Assembly: GCF_002902985.1 (NCBI RefSeq) | Contig: NZ_CP026167.1 | Location: 558,001-622,000, forward strand | Direction of reading: 5' to 3' | Origin: Leclercia sp. LSNIH1 | GTDB taxonomy: Bacteria > Pseudomonadota > Gammaproteobacteria > Enterobacterales > Enterobacteriaceae | DNA length: 64,000 nt | In this document: positions 39,983 to 51,152 of the stretch, in pieces | Layout: every line of letters starts with the position of its first letter | Numbering within the stretch: the first letter of the stretch is position 1 | The notes under the pieces: model-generated | Told to the model about the DNA's origin: nothing | What the model saw: only the letters and a program-made list of their open reading frames with translations | Databases searched by the model: none | Translations under genes and position numbers: made by a program

Positions 39983-41728
39983 TTAATACCCCGCCGTCAA
40001 ATCCCCTGGCGAGCGCGGATCCGATGCCCCATACAGCGCGCCATCGGGCCCGACCATAATGCTTTGGGTGCTGCCCATCGCCTCTTTCACCGCCACTTTT
40101 TGTCCGCGCTGCTCCAGCAGCTTCAGCGTATCCGGGCTAAAGCCCTTCTCCACCCGCAATTCATCCGGCAGCCACTGGTGATGGAAGCGCGGGGCGTTGG
40201 TCGCCTCGGCCACGTTCATCCCGAAATCGATGCTGTTTACCACCATCTGCAGTACGGTGGTGATAATCCGGCTGCCGCCCGGGCTGCCGGTCACCAGCCA
40301 GGTTTTGCCATCTTTCACCACAATCGTCGGCGACATTGACGACAGCGGACGCTTCTTCGGCCCCACGGCGTTGGCATCCCCGCCCACCAGCCCGTAGACG
40401 TTCGGCACGCCCGGCTTGGCAGAGAAGTCATCCATCTCGTTGTTGAGCAGAATGCCGCTGTTGCCCGCCACGATCCCGGTCCCAAAGGTGGTATTGAGGG
40501 TATAGGTCACCGCCACCGCGTTACCATCTTTATCCACCACCGAGAAGTGGGTGGTCTGGTTGCTCTCATACGGCGCCAGCTTGCCGGGGCGGATCTCGCT
40601 CGACGGTCTGGCCTTGTTGATATCAATCTGATCGGCCAGGGTTTTGGCGTAGGCTTTATTGGTCAACGCCTGCCACGGCACCTTAACGAAGTCCGGGTCG
40701 CCCAGATACTCCGAGCGGTCGGCATAGGCATATTTCTCCGCCTCGGCCATCACCTGCAATGTGTCGGCACTGCCGAAGCCAAACTTATGCAGATCAAAGT
40801 TTTCGAGGATGTTGAGGATCTGCACGATGTGGATCCCGCCGGATGACGGTGGCGGCATGGAGTAGACCTGATACCCGCGGTAGTCGCCGCTAATCGGCGT
40901 GCGCTCCACCGCCTTGTACTCCGCCAGATCCGCTTTGGTGATCAGCCCGCCGTTCTTACTCATCTCTTCGGCAATCTGGTCGGCAATCGCCCCTTTATAG
41001 AAGGCGTCCGGGCCGTTCTCCGCGATCATCTCCAGGCTTTTGGCGAGGTTCTTCTGCACCAGCTTATCGCCCTTCTTCAGCGGCTCGCCCTCCTTCCAGA
41101 AGATCGCTTTGCTGTTCTCATGGCTGGGGATCACTTCGCTGCCGTAGGTTTTCAGGTCGTCGGCCAGCGCGTCGTTGACCTCAAAGCCGTCCCGCGCCAG
41201 TTTGATGGCGGGCTGCACCACCTTGTTCAGCGGCAGGGTGCCATATTTATCCAGCGCCAGCGAGAAGCCCGCTACGGTGCCCGGCGTACCGGTCGCCAGA
41301 TGGGAGGTAAGCGATTTTTTACTGTCGGCATTGCCCTGGTCATCGAGGAACATGTCCCGCGTGGCCTGGTTCGGCGCCATTTCGCGGAAGTCGATCGCCG
41401 TGGTGGTGCCATCTTTGGTACGCAGCATCATAAAGCCGCCACCGCCGAGGTTGCCCGCCTGCGGGTGGGTCACCGCCAGCGCATAGCCCACCGCCACCGC
41501 CGCATCCACCGCATTACCGCCCTGTTTGAGGATATCCACCCCCACCTGAGTAGCGAGGGCGTCTACTGAGGAGACCATCCCCTTCTGCGCCCGCACGGGA
41601 TGGAACACATCCTCTTCCACACCATAGGAGACCGGCGGTGCCGCCGGCGGATTCGCTGCCACGCAAAACGTACCGCCTGCCGTCAGGGCAGCAATCGCCA
41701 CCCAGCGTAAAAACGTTGGTTTCATCAT
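39983..41728 (-). CDS. ggt: Ggt, periplasmic gamma-glutamyltranspeptidase
   Basis: A 581-residue Ntn-hydrolase precursor. A signal peptide (about 1-25) is followed by the large subunit. Autocleavage exposes a new N-terminal threonine at Thr392 in ESNQTTHFSVVDKDG (Thr391 in E. coli). The substrate pocket GNLGGGGFM and oxyanion region SSMSPTIVV are intact. It hydrolyses glutathione and other gamma-glutamyl compounds or transfers the glutamyl group. GGAG lies 7 bases before the chosen ATG, which is one codon before a second ATG. Confidence 0.97.
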   Translation of the reverse strand: MMKPTFLRWVAIAALTAGGTFCVAANPPAAPPVSYGVEEDVFHPVRAQKGMVSSVDALATQVGVDILKQGGNAVDAAVAVGYALAVTHPQAGNLGGGGFMMLRTKDGTTTAIDFREMAPNQATRDMFLDDQGNADSKKSLTSHLATGTPGTVAGFSLALDKYGTLPLNKVVQPAIKLARDGFEVNDALADDLKTYGSEVIPSHENSKAIFWKEGEPLKKGDKLVQKNLAKSLEMIAENGPDAFYKGAIADQIAEEMSKNGGLITKADLAEYKAVERTPISGDYRGYQVYSMPPPSSGGIHIVQILNILENFDLHKFGFGSADTLQVMAEAEKYAYADRSEYLGDPDFVKVPWQALTNKAYAKTLADQIDINKARPSSEIRPGKLAPYESNQTTHFSVVDKDGNAVAVTYTLNTTFGTGIVAGNSGILLNNEMDDFSAKPGVPNVYGLVGGDANAVGPKKRPLSSMSPTIVVKDGKTWLVTGSPGGSRIITTVLQMVVNSIDFGMNVAEATNAPRFHHQWLPDELRVEKGFSPDTLKLLEQRGQKVAVKEAMGSTQSIMVGPDGALYGASDPRSPGDLTAGY

Positions 41729-41850
41729 TGTTATTCTCCAGGTACAGGGACTCATGCTCCCGCTTAAGCCTGGTTCATAACTCTTAAAAAATCATCGTAA
41801 TGGCGGATTCGAGATAAACTTACAGAAGGCTTCAGATGGAGGGAATGACC

Positions 41851-42231
41851 ATGAAACGTCTCATTCTTGTGGCGGCATTACTGCCGTTTGCCGTATTCGC
41901 GCAGCCTATCAACACCCTGAATAACCCCAATCAGCCGGGCTATCAGAACCCCAGCCAGCAGCGAATGCAAAATCAGATGATGATGCAGCAGCAACAGCAA
42001 ACAGGGATGCTAAACCAGCAGCTGCAAACGCAAACCCGCGTTCAGCAGCAGCACCTGCAAACGCAGATGGATAACAACACCCAGCGGATTCAGCAGAGCC
42101 AGCCGGGGGGGCAGGTACTGCCTAATACCAGCGGCGGGATGCTCAGCGGCGGCAGTGTCGACTCTGGCGGCGTGCAGCAGCAACATATGCTGCCGCAGCG
42201 GCAGAATGGCGACATGCTCAATAACCCTTAG
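41851..42231 (+). CDS. yhhA: YhhA, small Gln/Asn-rich exported protein (DUF2756)
   Basis: A 126-residue secreted protein. The signal peptide [19 protein letters not shown] is clear. The mature part is dominated by Gln, Asn and Met ([35 protein letters not shown]). From memory it is about 20 residues shorter at the C-terminus than E. coli YhhA (146). Its function is unknown. The ATG at 41851 is preceded by GGAGGG. Its stop overlaps the stop of convergent ugpQ. Confidence 0.88.
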   Translation: MKRLILVAALLPFAVFAQPINTLNNPNQPGYQNPSQQRMQNQMMMQQQQQTGMLNQQLQTQTRVQQQHLQTQMDNNTQRIQQSQPGGQVLPNTSGGMLSGGSVDSGGVQQQHMLPQRQNGDMLNNP

Positions 42232-42968
42232 GGCTGAAAGTCCGGGCCGATAAGGGCAATCGCATCGGTACAGATACAATCGACGCCCCAGCGCAGCAGT
42301 TCCGCTGCTCGCTGGGGCTGATTGACGGTGTAAACCAGGATATGTAATCCGGCGTTTTTCAGTGTGCTTACCCGCGCTTCATCCAGCAGGCGATGGTTCA
42401 GGTGAATGGATACGCACGCCAGTCGAGTGGTCAGCTCGCGCCAGTCATCACGCCAGGCATCCAGCAGTAACCCACGCGGCAATTCAGGCGCAGCAGCCTG
42501 CGCGGCTTCCAGCGCGTCAATCTCAAACGACGACAGCAGCGGTGGAGTCATTCCTGCCCATAGCTCACGCGCCGCCAGCGCAATCACCTTGCCGGTTAAC
42601 GGCCCCGTACCGGTGGTCGGTTTAATTTCGATGTTGGCCATCATCCCGTGTTGACGACAGCGGTCGGCCACCTCAGTCAGCAGCGGCAGCGGCTCGCCTT
42701 TAAACTCGCCGCTAAACCAGCTTCCGGCGTCCACCTTCAGCAGATCGCACCACGGCAGGTGACCCGCCACGCCCCAGCCGTTGCTGGTGCGCTCAAGATT
42801 GTCGTCATGCAGGAGGAAAATCTCCCCGTCTTTCGACAGCTTGGCATCGAACTCAATCATGGTATGACCGTAACGCGCGCCAACGTCGATGGCCGCCAGG
42901 GTATTTTCCGGTGCCAGTTTACCGCCGCCCCGGTGGGCGACGATGCGGGGATAAGGCCAGTTACTCAT
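42228..42968 (-). CDS. ugpQ: UgpQ, glycerophosphodiester phosphodiesterase (cytoplasmic)
   Basis: A 246-residue GDPD enzyme, one residue shorter than E. coli. It cuts imported glycerophosphodiesters to glycerol 3-phosphate and an alcohol. Active-site blocks are [20 protein letters not shown] and [20 protein letters not shown]. Its ATG overlaps the ugpC stop (ATGA), so it is the last, coupled gene of ugpBAECQ. Confidence 0.97.
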   Translation of the reverse strand: MSNWPYPRIVAHRGGGKLAPENTLAAIDVGARYGHTMIEFDAKLSKDGEIFLLHDDNLERTSNGWGVAGHLPWCDLLKVDAGSWFSGEFKGEPLPLLTEVADRCRQHGMMANIEIKPTTGTGPLTGKVIALAARELWAGMTPPLLSSFEIDALEAAQAAAPELPRGLLLDAWRDDWRELTTRLACVSIHLNHRLLDEARVSTLKNAGLHILVYTVNQPQRAAELLRWGVDCICTDAIALIGPDFQP

Positions 42969-44035
42969 ATGCGTTGTCCTGTTTCACCATCAAATAAGTG
43001 CAGATGATTTTCCGGCAGATGCAGCCATAGCGTGCTGCCCGCTTTCGGGCGCTCCTCGTGCGACATACGCACCACCAGCTTCTGTTCGCCCCAGCGTCCG
43101 TGCGCCAGGTTATCGGCCCCCAGCATCTCCAGGGTGTCCATCACCAGCGGTACGCCGCCTTCCGCCTGCGAGCTTAGCGCAATATGTTCCGGGCGGATAC
43201 CCAGGGTCATCTTACGCCCGGCGTAGCCGCGATAGTACCAGTTGATCGGCAGCGCCATGCCGCTCTCCAGTTCGAAATGGGTGCCCGCAGTGCTGATGCG
43301 CCCTTCCAGCAGGTTCATCGCCGGGCTGCCGATAAAGCTCGCCACAAAGCGGCTGGCGGGCTTTTCATACACCTCCACCGGGGTGCCAATCTGCTCGGCC
43401 ACCCCTTTGTTCATCACCATCACCCGCTGGGCGAGGGTCATCGCCTCCACCTGATCGTGGGTAACGTACAGAGAGGTGGTGTTCAGTCGTCGGTGCAGCT
43501 GCTGTAACTCAAGGCGCATCTGCACGCGCAGCTTGGCATCGAGGTTGGAGAGCGGTTCATCGAACAGGAATACCGCCGGGTCACGCACGATAGCGCGGCC
43601 CATCGCCACGCGCTGGCGCTGGCCGCCGGAGAGCTCGCGCGGGCGGCGCTTCAGCAGGCCATCCAGCTCCAGAATGCGCGCCGCCTCTTTGACGCGCTCG
43701 TCGATGTGGCTTTTACCCATCCCACGAATTTTCAGCCCCCAGGCCATGTTCTCTTCCACGCTCATGTGCGGATAGAGGGCATAGTTCTGAAACACCATCG
43801 CGATGCCGCGATCTTTGGGTTCCATCTCGGTCACGCGCTGGCGGTCAATCCAGATATCGCCCGAGGTGACGCGCTCGAGCCCCGCCACCATGCGCAGCAG
43901 GGTGGATTTGCCGCAGCCCGACGGGCCAACCATCACAATAAATTCGCCGTCCGCCACGTCGAGGGTCAGCGGCTGAATCACCTGGGTCTTGCCATCCCAG
44001 CTTTTGGTTACTGCCTGTAATTTAAGTCCTGCCAT
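42965..44035 (-). CDS. ugpC: UgpC, ATPase of the sn-glycerol-3-phosphate ABC importer
   Basis: A 356-residue ABC ATPase of the MalK type, the E. coli length when started at [15 protein letters not shown]. Walker [14 protein letters not shown], signature [14 protein letters not shown] and Walker [14 protein letters not shown] are complete. The C-terminal regulatory domain ([11 protein letters not shown]) is present. It powers uptake through UgpAE; it starts one base after the ugpE stop. Confidence 0.97.
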   Translation of the reverse strand: MAGLKLQAVTKSWDGKTQVIQPLTLDVADGEFIVMVGPSGCGKSTLLRMVAGLERVTSGDIWIDRQRVTEMEPKDRGIAMVFQNYALYPHMSVEENMAWGLKIRGMGKSHIDERVKEAARILELDGLLKRRPRELSGGQRQRVAMGRAIVRDPAVFLFDEPLSNLDAKLRVQMRLELQQLHRRLNTTSLYVTHDQVEAMTLAQRVMVMNKGVAEQIGTPVEVYEKPASRFVASFIGSPAMNLLEGRISTAGTHFELESGMALPINWYYRGYAGRKMTLGIRPEHIALSSQAEGGVPLVMDTLEMLGADNLAHGRWGEQKLVVRMSHEERPKAGSTLWLHLPENHLHLFDGETGQRI

Positions 44036-44036
44036 C

Positions 44037-44882
44037 TTATTTCTCGCTATCGACCAGGCCGCGGATAAAGGCACGCTGCATGGCTAAAACAATGACTACG
44101 GGTGGGATAAGGGTGAGCAGCATCGCCGCCATCACCTGGTTCCAGAGGGTGGTGCCTTCGCCGGTTGAAATCATGCCCTTGATGCCCGCCACGGCGGTGC
44201 CGAGGTTGACGTCCTGGATAATCAGCAGCGGCCACAGGTACTGGTTCCAGCCGTAGATAAAGGTGATGACAAAGAGCGCCGCGAGGTTGGTTCTCGACAG
44301 CGGCAGCACGATGTCGCGGAAAAAGCGCATCGGCGAGGCGCCGTCGATCCGCGCGGCCTCAATCAGCTCGTCCGGCAGGGTCATAAAGAACTGGCGGAAC
44401 AGGAAGGTGGCGGTGGCCGAGGCCATCAGCGGCAGGGTTAAGCCCGCATAGCTGTCGAGCATGCCGAGATTGGCGATCACCTCCACCGTCGGGAAGATAC
44501 GCACTTCCACCGGCAGCATCAGGGTGATGAAGATCATCCAGAAGAAGAGGTTACGCAGCGGAAAGCGGAACCAGACGATGGCGAAGGCCGAGAGCATCGA
44601 CACCGTAATTTTGCCCACTGTAATACCGAACGCCATGATGAAGCTGTTGAGCATCATCAGCCAGAACGGGGCACTGTTAACCCCCACACCCTGGGTCCAG
44701 ATGGTCGCCATGTTTTCGAAGAGATGCGAACCCGGCACCAGGGTCATTGGGGTTTCAAAGATGGCGTTTCTGTCCTGCGTGGCGGCGACAAAGGCGACGT
44801 ACAGCGGGAACAGGATAACGACGATCCCCAGGATCAGCATGGTATGGCTGAAAATCGTCAGCCCGCGACGGTTCTCAATCAT
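44037..44882 (-). CDS. ugpE: UgpE, permease of the glycerol-3-phosphate ABC importer
   Basis: A 281-residue inner-membrane permease of the MalG type, the E. coli length. Six membrane segments are visible. The coupling EAA loop reads [27 protein letters not shown]. It pairs with UgpA. It overlaps ugpA by four bases at its start. Confidence 0.96.
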   Translation of the reverse strand: MIENRRGLTIFSHTMLILGIVVILFPLYVAFVAATQDRNAIFETPMTLVPGSHLFENMATIWTQGVGVNSAPFWLMMLNSFIMAFGITVGKITVSMLSAFAIVWFRFPLRNLFFWMIFITLMLPVEVRIFPTVEVIANLGMLDSYAGLTLPLMASATATFLFRQFFMTLPDELIEAARIDGASPMRFFRDIVLPLSRTNLAALFVITFIYGWNQYLWPLLIIQDVNLGTAVAGIKGMISTGEGTTLWNQVMAAMLLTLIPPVVIVLAMQRAFIRGLVDSEK

Positions 44883-45766
44883 TGGTAGCGCACCTTACTT
44901 TCAACATAGCGGAACTGCACCACCGTGAGGATGATGACGAGGAACATCAGCACCACCGACTGGGCGGCAGAGGCCGAGAGATCCAGACCGGCAAAGCCTT
45001 CGCGGTAGATCTTATAGATCAGCGTGGTGGTGGCCTGCACCGGGCCGCCTGCGGTGGCGGCGTCGATCACCGGGAAGGTGTCGAAGAAGGCGTAGACCAG
45101 GTTGACCACCAGCAGGAAAAAACTCACCGGGGCGATCAGCGGCAGCGACAGCCGGAAGAAGCGGCGGATCGGGCCTGCGCCGTCAATCGCCGCAGCTTCT
45201 ACCAGCGAACGCGGAATGGACTGTAGCGCGGCAAAGAAGAAGAGGAAGTTGTAGCTGATCTGCTTCCACACCGAGGCGAAAACCACCAGGAACATCGCCT
45301 GGCCGCTGTGCTGGGCGTGGTTCCAGTCATAGCCCAGCTCGGCCAGGAAGTGGGTAATCAACCCGCGCCCGGGGTTAAAGAGGAAGATCCACAGCACCGC
45401 GGCGACGGCGGGGGCCACGGCATAAGGCAGCAGCATCAGGGTCTGGTAAAGACGGCTGCCGCGCACCACGTAATCCACCAGCGCGGCAAAGAAGAGCGAG
45501 GCGAGAAGACCGCTCACCGTCACCAGGGTGCTGAATTTGATCGTCGTCCAGAAGGCGTCGATGTAGTAGCTGTCGTGCCACAGGGCAGCGAAGTTATCCA
45601 GGCCAACAAACTGGCTGGAGAGCCCGAACGGATCGACGCTTTGCACCGAGTACCACAGCGCTTCGCCCGCAGGCCAGATAAAGAAGATAACGGTGATGAC
45701 CAGTTGCGGCGCGACCAGCAGGTACGGCAGCCAACGGGAGCGAAACACCGGACGGGATGAGGACAT
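44879..45766 (-). CDS. ugpA: UgpA, permease of the glycerol-3-phosphate ABC importer
   Basis: A 295-residue inner-membrane permease of the MalF type, the E. coli length. The EAA loop [24 protein letters not shown] is intact. It forms the channel with UgpE. It is separated from ugpB by 98 bp containing a REP pair, which may set the ratio of binding protein to membrane parts. Confidence 0.96.
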   Translation of the reverse strand: MSSSRPVFRSRWLPYLLVAPQLVITVIFFIWPAGEALWYSVQSVDPFGLSSQFVGLDNFAALWHDSYYIDAFWTTIKFSTLVTVSGLLASLFFAALVDYVVRGSRLYQTLMLLPYAVAPAVAAVLWIFLFNPGRGLITHFLAELGYDWNHAQHSGQAMFLVVFASVWKQISYNFLFFFAALQSIPRSLVEAAAIDGAGPIRRFFRLSLPLIAPVSFFLLVVNLVYAFFDTFPVIDAATAGGPVQATTTLIYKIYREGFAGLDLSASAAQSVVLMFLVIILTVVQFRYVESKVRYQ

Positions 45767-45787
45767 GAGGGTTGTGTTCCTGAACAG

Positions 45788-45859
45788 CGCCGGGTGGCGG
45801 CTACGCCTTACCCGGCCTACGGTCTTCCAGGCCCGGATCGCTACGCGTCACCGGGCATT
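45788..45859. repeat. REP pair (BIME) inside the ugp operon
   Basis: Two opposite REP units (about 45801-45833 and 45829-45859) fill the ugpB-ugpA gap. An intra-operon REP after the binding protein gene is a known device for stabilising the upstream message (as in malE-malF). Confidence 0.75.
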
Positions 45860-45864
45860 TCACA

Positions 45865-47181
45865 TTACGATTTGGTCGACTGCTCAAAGCGGCGCAGCAG
45901 CTGGTTTCCGCGCTCGACTGCCGCATCCAGCGCCTGCTGAGGGGTTTTCTTGCCGGTCCAGACGCTTTCCAGCTCTTCATCCACGACGGTACGGATCTGC
46001 GGCATGTTGCCCAGACGCAGCCCTTTGGTGTACGGCAACGGTGGTTTGTTCAGCATCTGACGCGTGGCGATGTCTGCCCCCGGGTTCTTGTCATAGAAGC
46101 CCTGTTCGCGGGTCAGGTCATAAGCGGCTTTGGTGATCGGCAGGTAGCCAGTCTTCTGGTGCCATTCGGCGGCGTTTTCCGGCTTCGCCAGGAAGTCGAG
46201 GAACTCCGCCACGCCCTTGTAAGTGTCCTTGTCTTTACCCTGCATTACCCACAGGCTGGCCCCGCCGATGATGGCGTTCTGCGGCGCGCCTTTTGAGTCG
46301 GCGTCGTATGGCATCATCCCCACGCCGTAGTTAAATTTGGCGTAGTGACGGATATCCGCCAGCGAGCCGGACGAGGCGGTGGTGATGGCGCAGTCGCCGC
46401 TGTAGAACTTCTCGGTGGATTCGTCTTTACGTCCGAAGTAGCTGAAATCGCCCTTCTTGTTCAGATCGGCCAGCAGGGCAATGTGCTTCACCTGCTCCGG
46501 CTTGTTGAACTCCAGGACCGCGTTGGTGCCGTTGAAACCGTTGTTCTCGGTGGCTACCGGCTGGCCGTGCCAGGCGCTGAAGTTTTCGATCTGGATCCAG
46601 CCCTGCCAGCCGCTGGCGTAGCCGCACTTCATGCCGGCCGCTTTTAGTTTGGCGGTGTACTCCGCCAGATCCTGCCAGGTTTTCGGCGGCTGCTCCGGAT
46701 CTAAACCGGCTTTCTTAAAGGCGTCTTTGTTGTAGTACAGCACCGGGGTGGAGCTGTTAAACGGCTGGGAGAGCAGATGGCCGGATTTGGAATCGGTGTA
46801 ATAGCCTGCGACGGTTGGCACGAACTGCGATTCGTCGAAGTTAATGCCCGCCTCGTTAAACACCTCATAGACCGGCTTGATGGCTTTGGAGGCCATCATG
46901 GTGGCCGTACCCACTTCATAGACCTGCAACAGCGCCGGGGCGTTACCGGTACGGAACGCGGCAATGCCCGCGCTCAGGCTCTGCTCGTAGTTGCCTTTGT
47001 ACACCGGCACAATTTTATAATCCGGGTGGCTGTCGTTGAAACGCTGCGCCAGGGAGTCAACCTCTTTACCCAACTCCCCTTCCATGGAATGCCAGAACGG
47101 AATAGTGGTGACGGCCATTGCGTTAGCCGCAAAAGCCAGACCCATTGCCAGACCCAAAGCTGTGTGTCGTAACGATGTCAT
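45865..47181 (-). CDS. ugpB: UgpB, periplasmic glycerol-3-phosphate-binding protein
   Basis: A 438-residue periplasmic binding protein of E. coli length. The signal peptide is [23 protein letters not shown], followed by [21 protein letters not shown]. It binds glycerol 3-phosphate and its diesters and hands them to UgpAEC. The chosen ATG at 47181 is two codons after another ATG and has AGAG at good spacing. It is the first gene of ugpBAECQ, preceded by a PHO box array. Confidence 0.97.
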   Translation of the reverse strand: MTSLRHTALGLAMGLAFAANAMAVTTIPFWHSMEGELGKEVDSLAQRFNDSHPDYKIVPVYKGNYEQSLSAGIAAFRTGNAPALLQVYEVGTATMMASKAIKPVYEVFNEAGINFDESQFVPTVAGYYTDSKSGHLLSQPFNSSTPVLYYNKDAFKKAGLDPEQPPKTWQDLAEYTAKLKAAGMKCGYASGWQGWIQIENFSAWHGQPVATENNGFNGTNAVLEFNKPEQVKHIALLADLNKKGDFSYFGRKDESTEKFYSGDCAITTASSGSLADIRHYAKFNYGVGMMPYDADSKGAPQNAIIGGASLWVMQGKDKDTYKGVAEFLDFLAKPENAAEWHQKTGYLPITKAAYDLTREQGFYDKNPGADIATRQMLNKPPLPYTKGLRLGNMPQIRTVVDEELESVWTGKKTPQQALDAAVERGNQLLRRFEQSTKS

Positions 47182-47250
47182 TGTCATCTCTCTTATTGTG
47201 CCGGATGCGCGATATCACGCGTTTTGTGCTCGCGAGGTAACATGACATGC

Positions 47251-47294
47251 TCGAATGACAGAAAAATAACCGTTTGTTTACAGAGATATGACAA
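47251..47294 (-). promoter_or_regulatory. PHO box array upstream of ugpB
   Basis: On the - strand four consecutive 11-bp units start TTGTCAT, CTGTAAA, CGGTTAT and CTGTCAT, matching the PhoB half-site CTGTCAT at 6, 5, 5 and 7 of 7 bases in strict register. PhoB activation of ugp under phosphate starvation is known. Confidence 0.7.
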
Positions 47295-47342
47295 CAGGGC
47301 GTCAGGGGGATGATGGTTGTGTGAAGGGGTTTATGTGAAAAA

Positions 47343-47415
47343 GCCGGGTGGCGGCTTCGCCTTACCCGGCCTGGGCGATCCCGTAGGCCCGGTAAGCGTA
47401 AGCGCCACCGGGCAA
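47343..47415. repeat. REP pair (BIME) downstream of livF
   Basis: Units at about 47343-47372 (CCGGGTGGCGGCTTCGCC...) and 47384-47415 (GTAGGCCCGGTAAGCGT...), in opposite orientation, after the liv operon and before the ugp promoter. Confidence 0.75.
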
Positions 47416-47425
47416 TAGAGACGGC

Positions 47426-48139
47426 TCAGCCGCCTAAATACGCGCTCCGCACCGCCTCGTTCGCCAGCAGCGCGTCGCCGGTGTCTTCCAGCACCACCCG
47501 ACCATTCTCCAGCACGTAGCCGCGATCCGCGAGCTTCAGCGCCTGGTTGGCGTTCTGCTCCACGAGGAAGATGGTCATCCCCTCGCTGCGCAACTGCTCG
47601 ATGGTGTCGAAGATCTGCTGAATGATGATCGGTGCCAGCCCGAGCGAGGGTTCGTCGAGCAGCAGCAGGCGCGGCTGGCTCATCAGCGCACGGCCAATCG
47701 CCAGCATCTGCTGTTCCCCGCCGGACATGGTGCCCGCCCGCTGAATACGGCGTTCAAACAGGCGCGGGAAGAGGTCATACACGCGCTTGATGCGGGTCTG
47801 GAACTGTTCGCGCTCGGCAAAGAAGCCGCCCATCGCCAGGTTCTCTTCTACCGTCATGCGGGAGAAGACGCGCCGTCCTTCCGGGACAATCGCCACCGCT
47901 TCACGCATGATTTTTGCGGTCTGCCAGTCGGTGATGTCTTTACCGTCAAAGACGATACGCCCGCTGGTGGCGCGCGGGTCGCCGCACAGGGTGCCGAGCA
48001 GGGTGGTTTTCCCCGCGCCGTTGGCGCCAATCAGGGTGACGATTTCGCCCTGATTGATGTGCAGACTGACGTCGTGCAGGGCCTGGATCTTGCCGTAGTG
48101 GGCATTAACCTTGTCAAAAGATAACATCGCTTTTTCCAT
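47426..48139 (-). CDS. livF: LivF, ATPase of the branched-chain amino acid ABC importer
   Basis: A 237-residue ABC ATPase, the E. coli length when started at MEKAMLSFDKVNAHYG (48139). Walker A LIGANGAGKTTLL, signature TMSGGEQQMLAIGRAL and Walker B LLLLDEPSLGLAP are intact. It forms the LivFG ATPase pair for leucine, isoleucine and valine uptake. It starts one base after livG and is the last gene of livKHMGF. Confidence 0.97.
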   Translation of the reverse strand: MEKAMLSFDKVNAHYGKIQALHDVSLHINQGEIVTLIGANGAGKTTLLGTLCGDPRATSGRIVFDGKDITDWQTAKIMREAVAIVPEGRRVFSRMTVEENLAMGGFFAEREQFQTRIKRVYDLFPRLFERRIQRAGTMSGGEQQMLAIGRALMSQPRLLLLDEPSLGLAPIIIQQIFDTIEQLRSEGMTIFLVEQNANQALKLADRGYVLENGRVVLEDTGDALLANEAVRSAYLGG

Positions 48140-48140
48140 C

Positions 48141-48908
48141 TTATGCCTCACCCAGGTAAGCGCGGATCACGTCCGGATTGTTGCGGATCTCTTCCGGCGT
48201 GCCGTTCGCCAGCGGCGTCCCCTGGTTCACCACGTAAATACGATCCGAAATGCCCATCACCAGCTTCATATCGTGCTCAATCAGCAGGATGGTGGTGTCG
48301 TGATGGTTACGCAGCTCGACAATCAGTTCGTCCAGCTCTTTGGTCTCTTTCGGGTTAAGCCCTGCCGCCGGTTCGTCGAGCATCAGGATCTCCGGCTGGG
48401 TCACCATGCAGCGGATAATCTCCAGACGACGCTGATCGCCGTAAGCGAGGTTGCTCGCCTGGCGGTTGGCATGCTGAAGCAGGCCGATACGATCGAGCCA
48501 GGTGGCGGCGCGATCTAATGCTTCGTCCTGGGCACGGCGAAACGCCGGGGTTTTCAGCAGGCCGGAGAAGAGCCCGGTTTTCAGCTGCTGATGCTGGGCT
48601 ACCAGCAGGTTTTCAATTACCGTCATCTCGCGGAACAGACGCACGTGCTGGAAGGTACGCACCACGCCCATGCGGGCAATCTGCTGGCCCGGCAGCCCTT
48701 CCAGGTGCTGGTCGCGCAGCATGATAGTGCCACCCGTCGGCTTGTAGAAACCGGTCAGGCAGTTAAAGACCGTGGTCTTACCGGCACCGTTCGGGCCGAT
48801 CAGCGACACAATCTCTTTTTGATGCAGATCCAAAGAGACATTGTTGACCGCCAGCAGGCCGCCAAAACGCATCATCAGGCCGTTAGCGGATAATAATGGC
48901 TGACTCAT
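48141..48908 (-). CDS. livG: LivG, ATPase of the branched-chain amino acid ABC importer
   Basis: A 255-residue ABC ATPase of E. coli length. Walker [19 protein letters not shown], the divergent signature [16 protein letters not shown] and Walker [15 protein letters not shown] are present. It works with LivF. It overlaps livM by four bases. Confidence 0.97.
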   Translation of the reverse strand: MSQPLLSANGLMMRFGGLLAVNNVSLDLHQKEIVSLIGPNGAGKTTVFNCLTGFYKPTGGTIMLRDQHLEGLPGQQIARMGVVRTFQHVRLFREMTVIENLLVAQHQQLKTGLFSGLLKTPAFRRAQDEALDRAATWLDRIGLLQHANRQASNLAYGDQRRLEIIRCMVTQPEILMLDEPAAGLNPKETKELDELIVELRNHHDTTILLIEHDMKLVMGISDRIYVVNQGTPLANGTPEEIRNNPDVIRAYLGEA

Positions 48909-50182
48909 GCCTGCTCTCCTTTTGTCTGCCCGTTCTTCAGCTTCAGCTGCGGACGGGTCATCGGCAGCAGACCCTGCGGACGCCAGATCATCATCAGCAC
49001 CATCAAACCACCCAGCATCAGCATGCTGTATTCGTTAAAGTCGCGCATCAATTCACGGGAGACCACCAGCAGGATCGCCGCAAGAATAACCGCGAACTGC
49101 GAGCCCATCCCACCCAGCACCACAATCGCCAGCACGAAGGCGGATTCCGCAAAGGTGAACGACTCCGGGCTGACGAAGCCCTGACGCGCGGCAAACAGCG
49201 TTCCGGCAAAACCGGCAAACGCGGCGCTGATGGTAAAGGCAGTCAGCTTGATGCGGGTCGGGTTCAGGCCCAGGGAGCGGCAGGCGATCTCATCTTCACG
49301 CAGCGCTTCCCATGCACGCCCCAGCGGCATACGCAGCAGGCGGTTAATCACGAACAGGGTGAGAACCACCAGCAGCAGCGCCACCAGATAGAGCCAGATC
49401 ACGCGGTCGGACGGGTCGTACTTCACGCCGAAGAAGTTGCTGAAGGTGTCCCAGCCGCCTTCACGGGCGGAACGGCTGAACTCCAGGCCGAAGAAGGTCG
49501 GTTTCGGGATCTGGCTAATGCCGTTCGGGCCGCCGGTCACTTCGGTATTGTTGAGCAGCAGGATACGGACGATTTCGCCGAAGCCTAAGGTCACAATCGC
49601 CAGATAGTCACCGCGCAGGCGTAGCACCGGGAAGCCGAGCAGGAAACCGGCGGCAGCAGAGACCAGCCCCGCCAGCGGCAGACAGGTCCAGAAGCCAAGA
49701 CCGTAATAGTGGTTCAGCAGGGCGAAGGTGTAGGCGCCGATGGCATAGAAACCGCCGTAGCCCAATACCAGCAGGCCAGAGAGCCCCACCACTACGTTCA
49801 GGCCGAGGCCGAGGATCACGTAAATCATGGTCAGGGTGGCGATATCCACCGTCCCACGCGAAACCACGAAGGGCCACGCCACGGCCGCCACCAGCAGCGC
49901 CACGAGGAACAGCTTCTGTTTAACGGTTGAGCCGTCGATAGCCGGCAGAACGAACTTCGGCCCGGAGACGCTTTTCAACGTCTTCTGGAAAACCGGACGC
50001 AGCAGCTGGAAGAAGAAGACCACTGCGGTGCCAACAAAGACCCACTGCCAGCGGATATCCGACGCGGAATCCACCACCAGCTTAGTGCCGCTCAGCTCCA
50101 GCTGAACGCCCATAAAGACCGCCGCCAGCACGAAGAACATCGCCGCAGAGAGCAGTGCCATAGCAAAATGCATCGGTTTCAT
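48905..50182 (-). CDS. livM: LivM, permease of the branched-chain amino acid ABC importer
   Basis: A 425-residue inner-membrane permease of E. coli length. It has a long N-terminal region with two early helices and a core with the family blocks [21 protein letters not shown] and [20 protein letters not shown]. It forms the channel with LivH. Four-base overlaps join it to livH and livG. Confidence 0.96.
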   Translation of the reverse strand: MKPMHFAMALLSAAMFFVLAAVFMGVQLELSGTKLVVDSASDIRWQWVFVGTAVVFFFQLLRPVFQKTLKSVSGPKFVLPAIDGSTVKQKLFLVALLVAAVAWPFVVSRGTVDIATLTMIYVILGLGLNVVVGLSGLLVLGYGGFYAIGAYTFALLNHYYGLGFWTCLPLAGLVSAAAGFLLGFPVLRLRGDYLAIVTLGFGEIVRILLLNNTEVTGGPNGISQIPKPTFFGLEFSRSAREGGWDTFSNFFGVKYDPSDRVIWLYLVALLLVVLTLFVINRLLRMPLGRAWEALREDEIACRSLGLNPTRIKLTAFTISAAFAGFAGTLFAARQGFVSPESFTFAESAFVLAIVVLGGMGSQFAVILAAILLVVSRELMRDFNEYSMLMLGGLMVLMMIWRPQGLLPMTRPQLKLKNGQTKGEQA

Positions 50183-51105
50183 ACTTTCTCTACCTCCGGA
50201 CGACCCAGAATACCGGTAGGCATGACCAGCAGAACCAGAATCAGCAGGGCAAACGACACCACATCTTTATATTCGGTACTCAGATAGGCCGAGGAGAGCG
50301 CTTCGGCCACGCCCAGAATCAGGCCGCCGATCATCGCGCCCGGAATACTGCCGATACCGCCCAGTACCGCCGCGGTGAAGGCTTTCATCCCGGCCATAAA
50401 GCCGATGTACGGGTTAATCACGCCGTAGAACTGACCGAGCAGAACACCGGCAACCGCCGCCATCGCCGCACCAATCACGAAGGTCAGGGCAATCACGCGG
50501 TCGGTGTTGATACCGAGCAGGCTCGCCATTTTCAGATCTTCTGCACAGGCGCGGCAGGCGCGACCCATGCGGGAGTAGCGGATAAACAGCGTCAGGGCCA
50601 GCATCGCAATAAAGGTCACAACCCAAATCACCAGCTGCATGGTGGTGATGGAGGCGGAGAAGTTCTCGCTGGCACCGACAATCCACTGGCCGTTAAACAG
50701 GCTTGGCAGCGCCACGTCGCGCGACCCTTCGGTGAGGCTGACGTAGTTTTGCAGGAAGATGGACATACCAATCGCGGAGATCAGCGCAATCAGACGCTTG
50801 GAGCTACGCACCGGGCGGTAGGCCACCCGTTCGATACTCCAGCCGTAGGCGCTGGCAATGACAATCGCCCCGACAAATCCGGCGGCCACCAGCAGCCAGC
50901 TACTGTCGATGCCCATCATCATCAGCGCGGCGATAATCATAAAGGAGACATAGCTGCCGATCATATAGACCTCGCCGTGGGCGAAGTTGATCATGCCGAT
51001 AATGCCGTACACCATCGTGTAACCGATGGCGATCAGTGCATAGGTGCTTCCCAGCGTGACGCCGTTAAACATCTGCTGCAGAAAATAGAGAAACTGCTCG
51101 GACAT
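50179..51105 (-). CDS. livH: LivH, permease of the branched-chain amino acid ABC importer
   Basis: A 308-residue inner-membrane permease of E. coli length. Family blocks [23 protein letters not shown] and [22 protein letters not shown] (coupling loop) are intact. It pairs with LivM. It lies 47 bp after livK. Confidence 0.97.
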   Translation of the reverse strand: MSEQFLYFLQQMFNGVTLGSTYALIAIGYTMVYGIIGMINFAHGEVYMIGSYVSFMIIAALMMMGIDSSWLLVAAGFVGAIVIASAYGWSIERVAYRPVRSSKRLIALISAIGMSIFLQNYVSLTEGSRDVALPSLFNGQWIVGASENFSASITTMQLVIWVVTFIAMLALTLFIRYSRMGRACRACAEDLKMASLLGINTDRVIALTFVIGAAMAAVAGVLLGQFYGVINPYIGFMAGMKAFTAAVLGGIGSIPGAMIGGLILGVAEALSSAYLSTEYKDVVSFALLILVLLVMPTGILGRPEVEKV

Positions 51106-51152
51106 AAGGTAACCTTTCTATTCCCGCCCGGTCCTGCCGGGCGGTGGGATAA

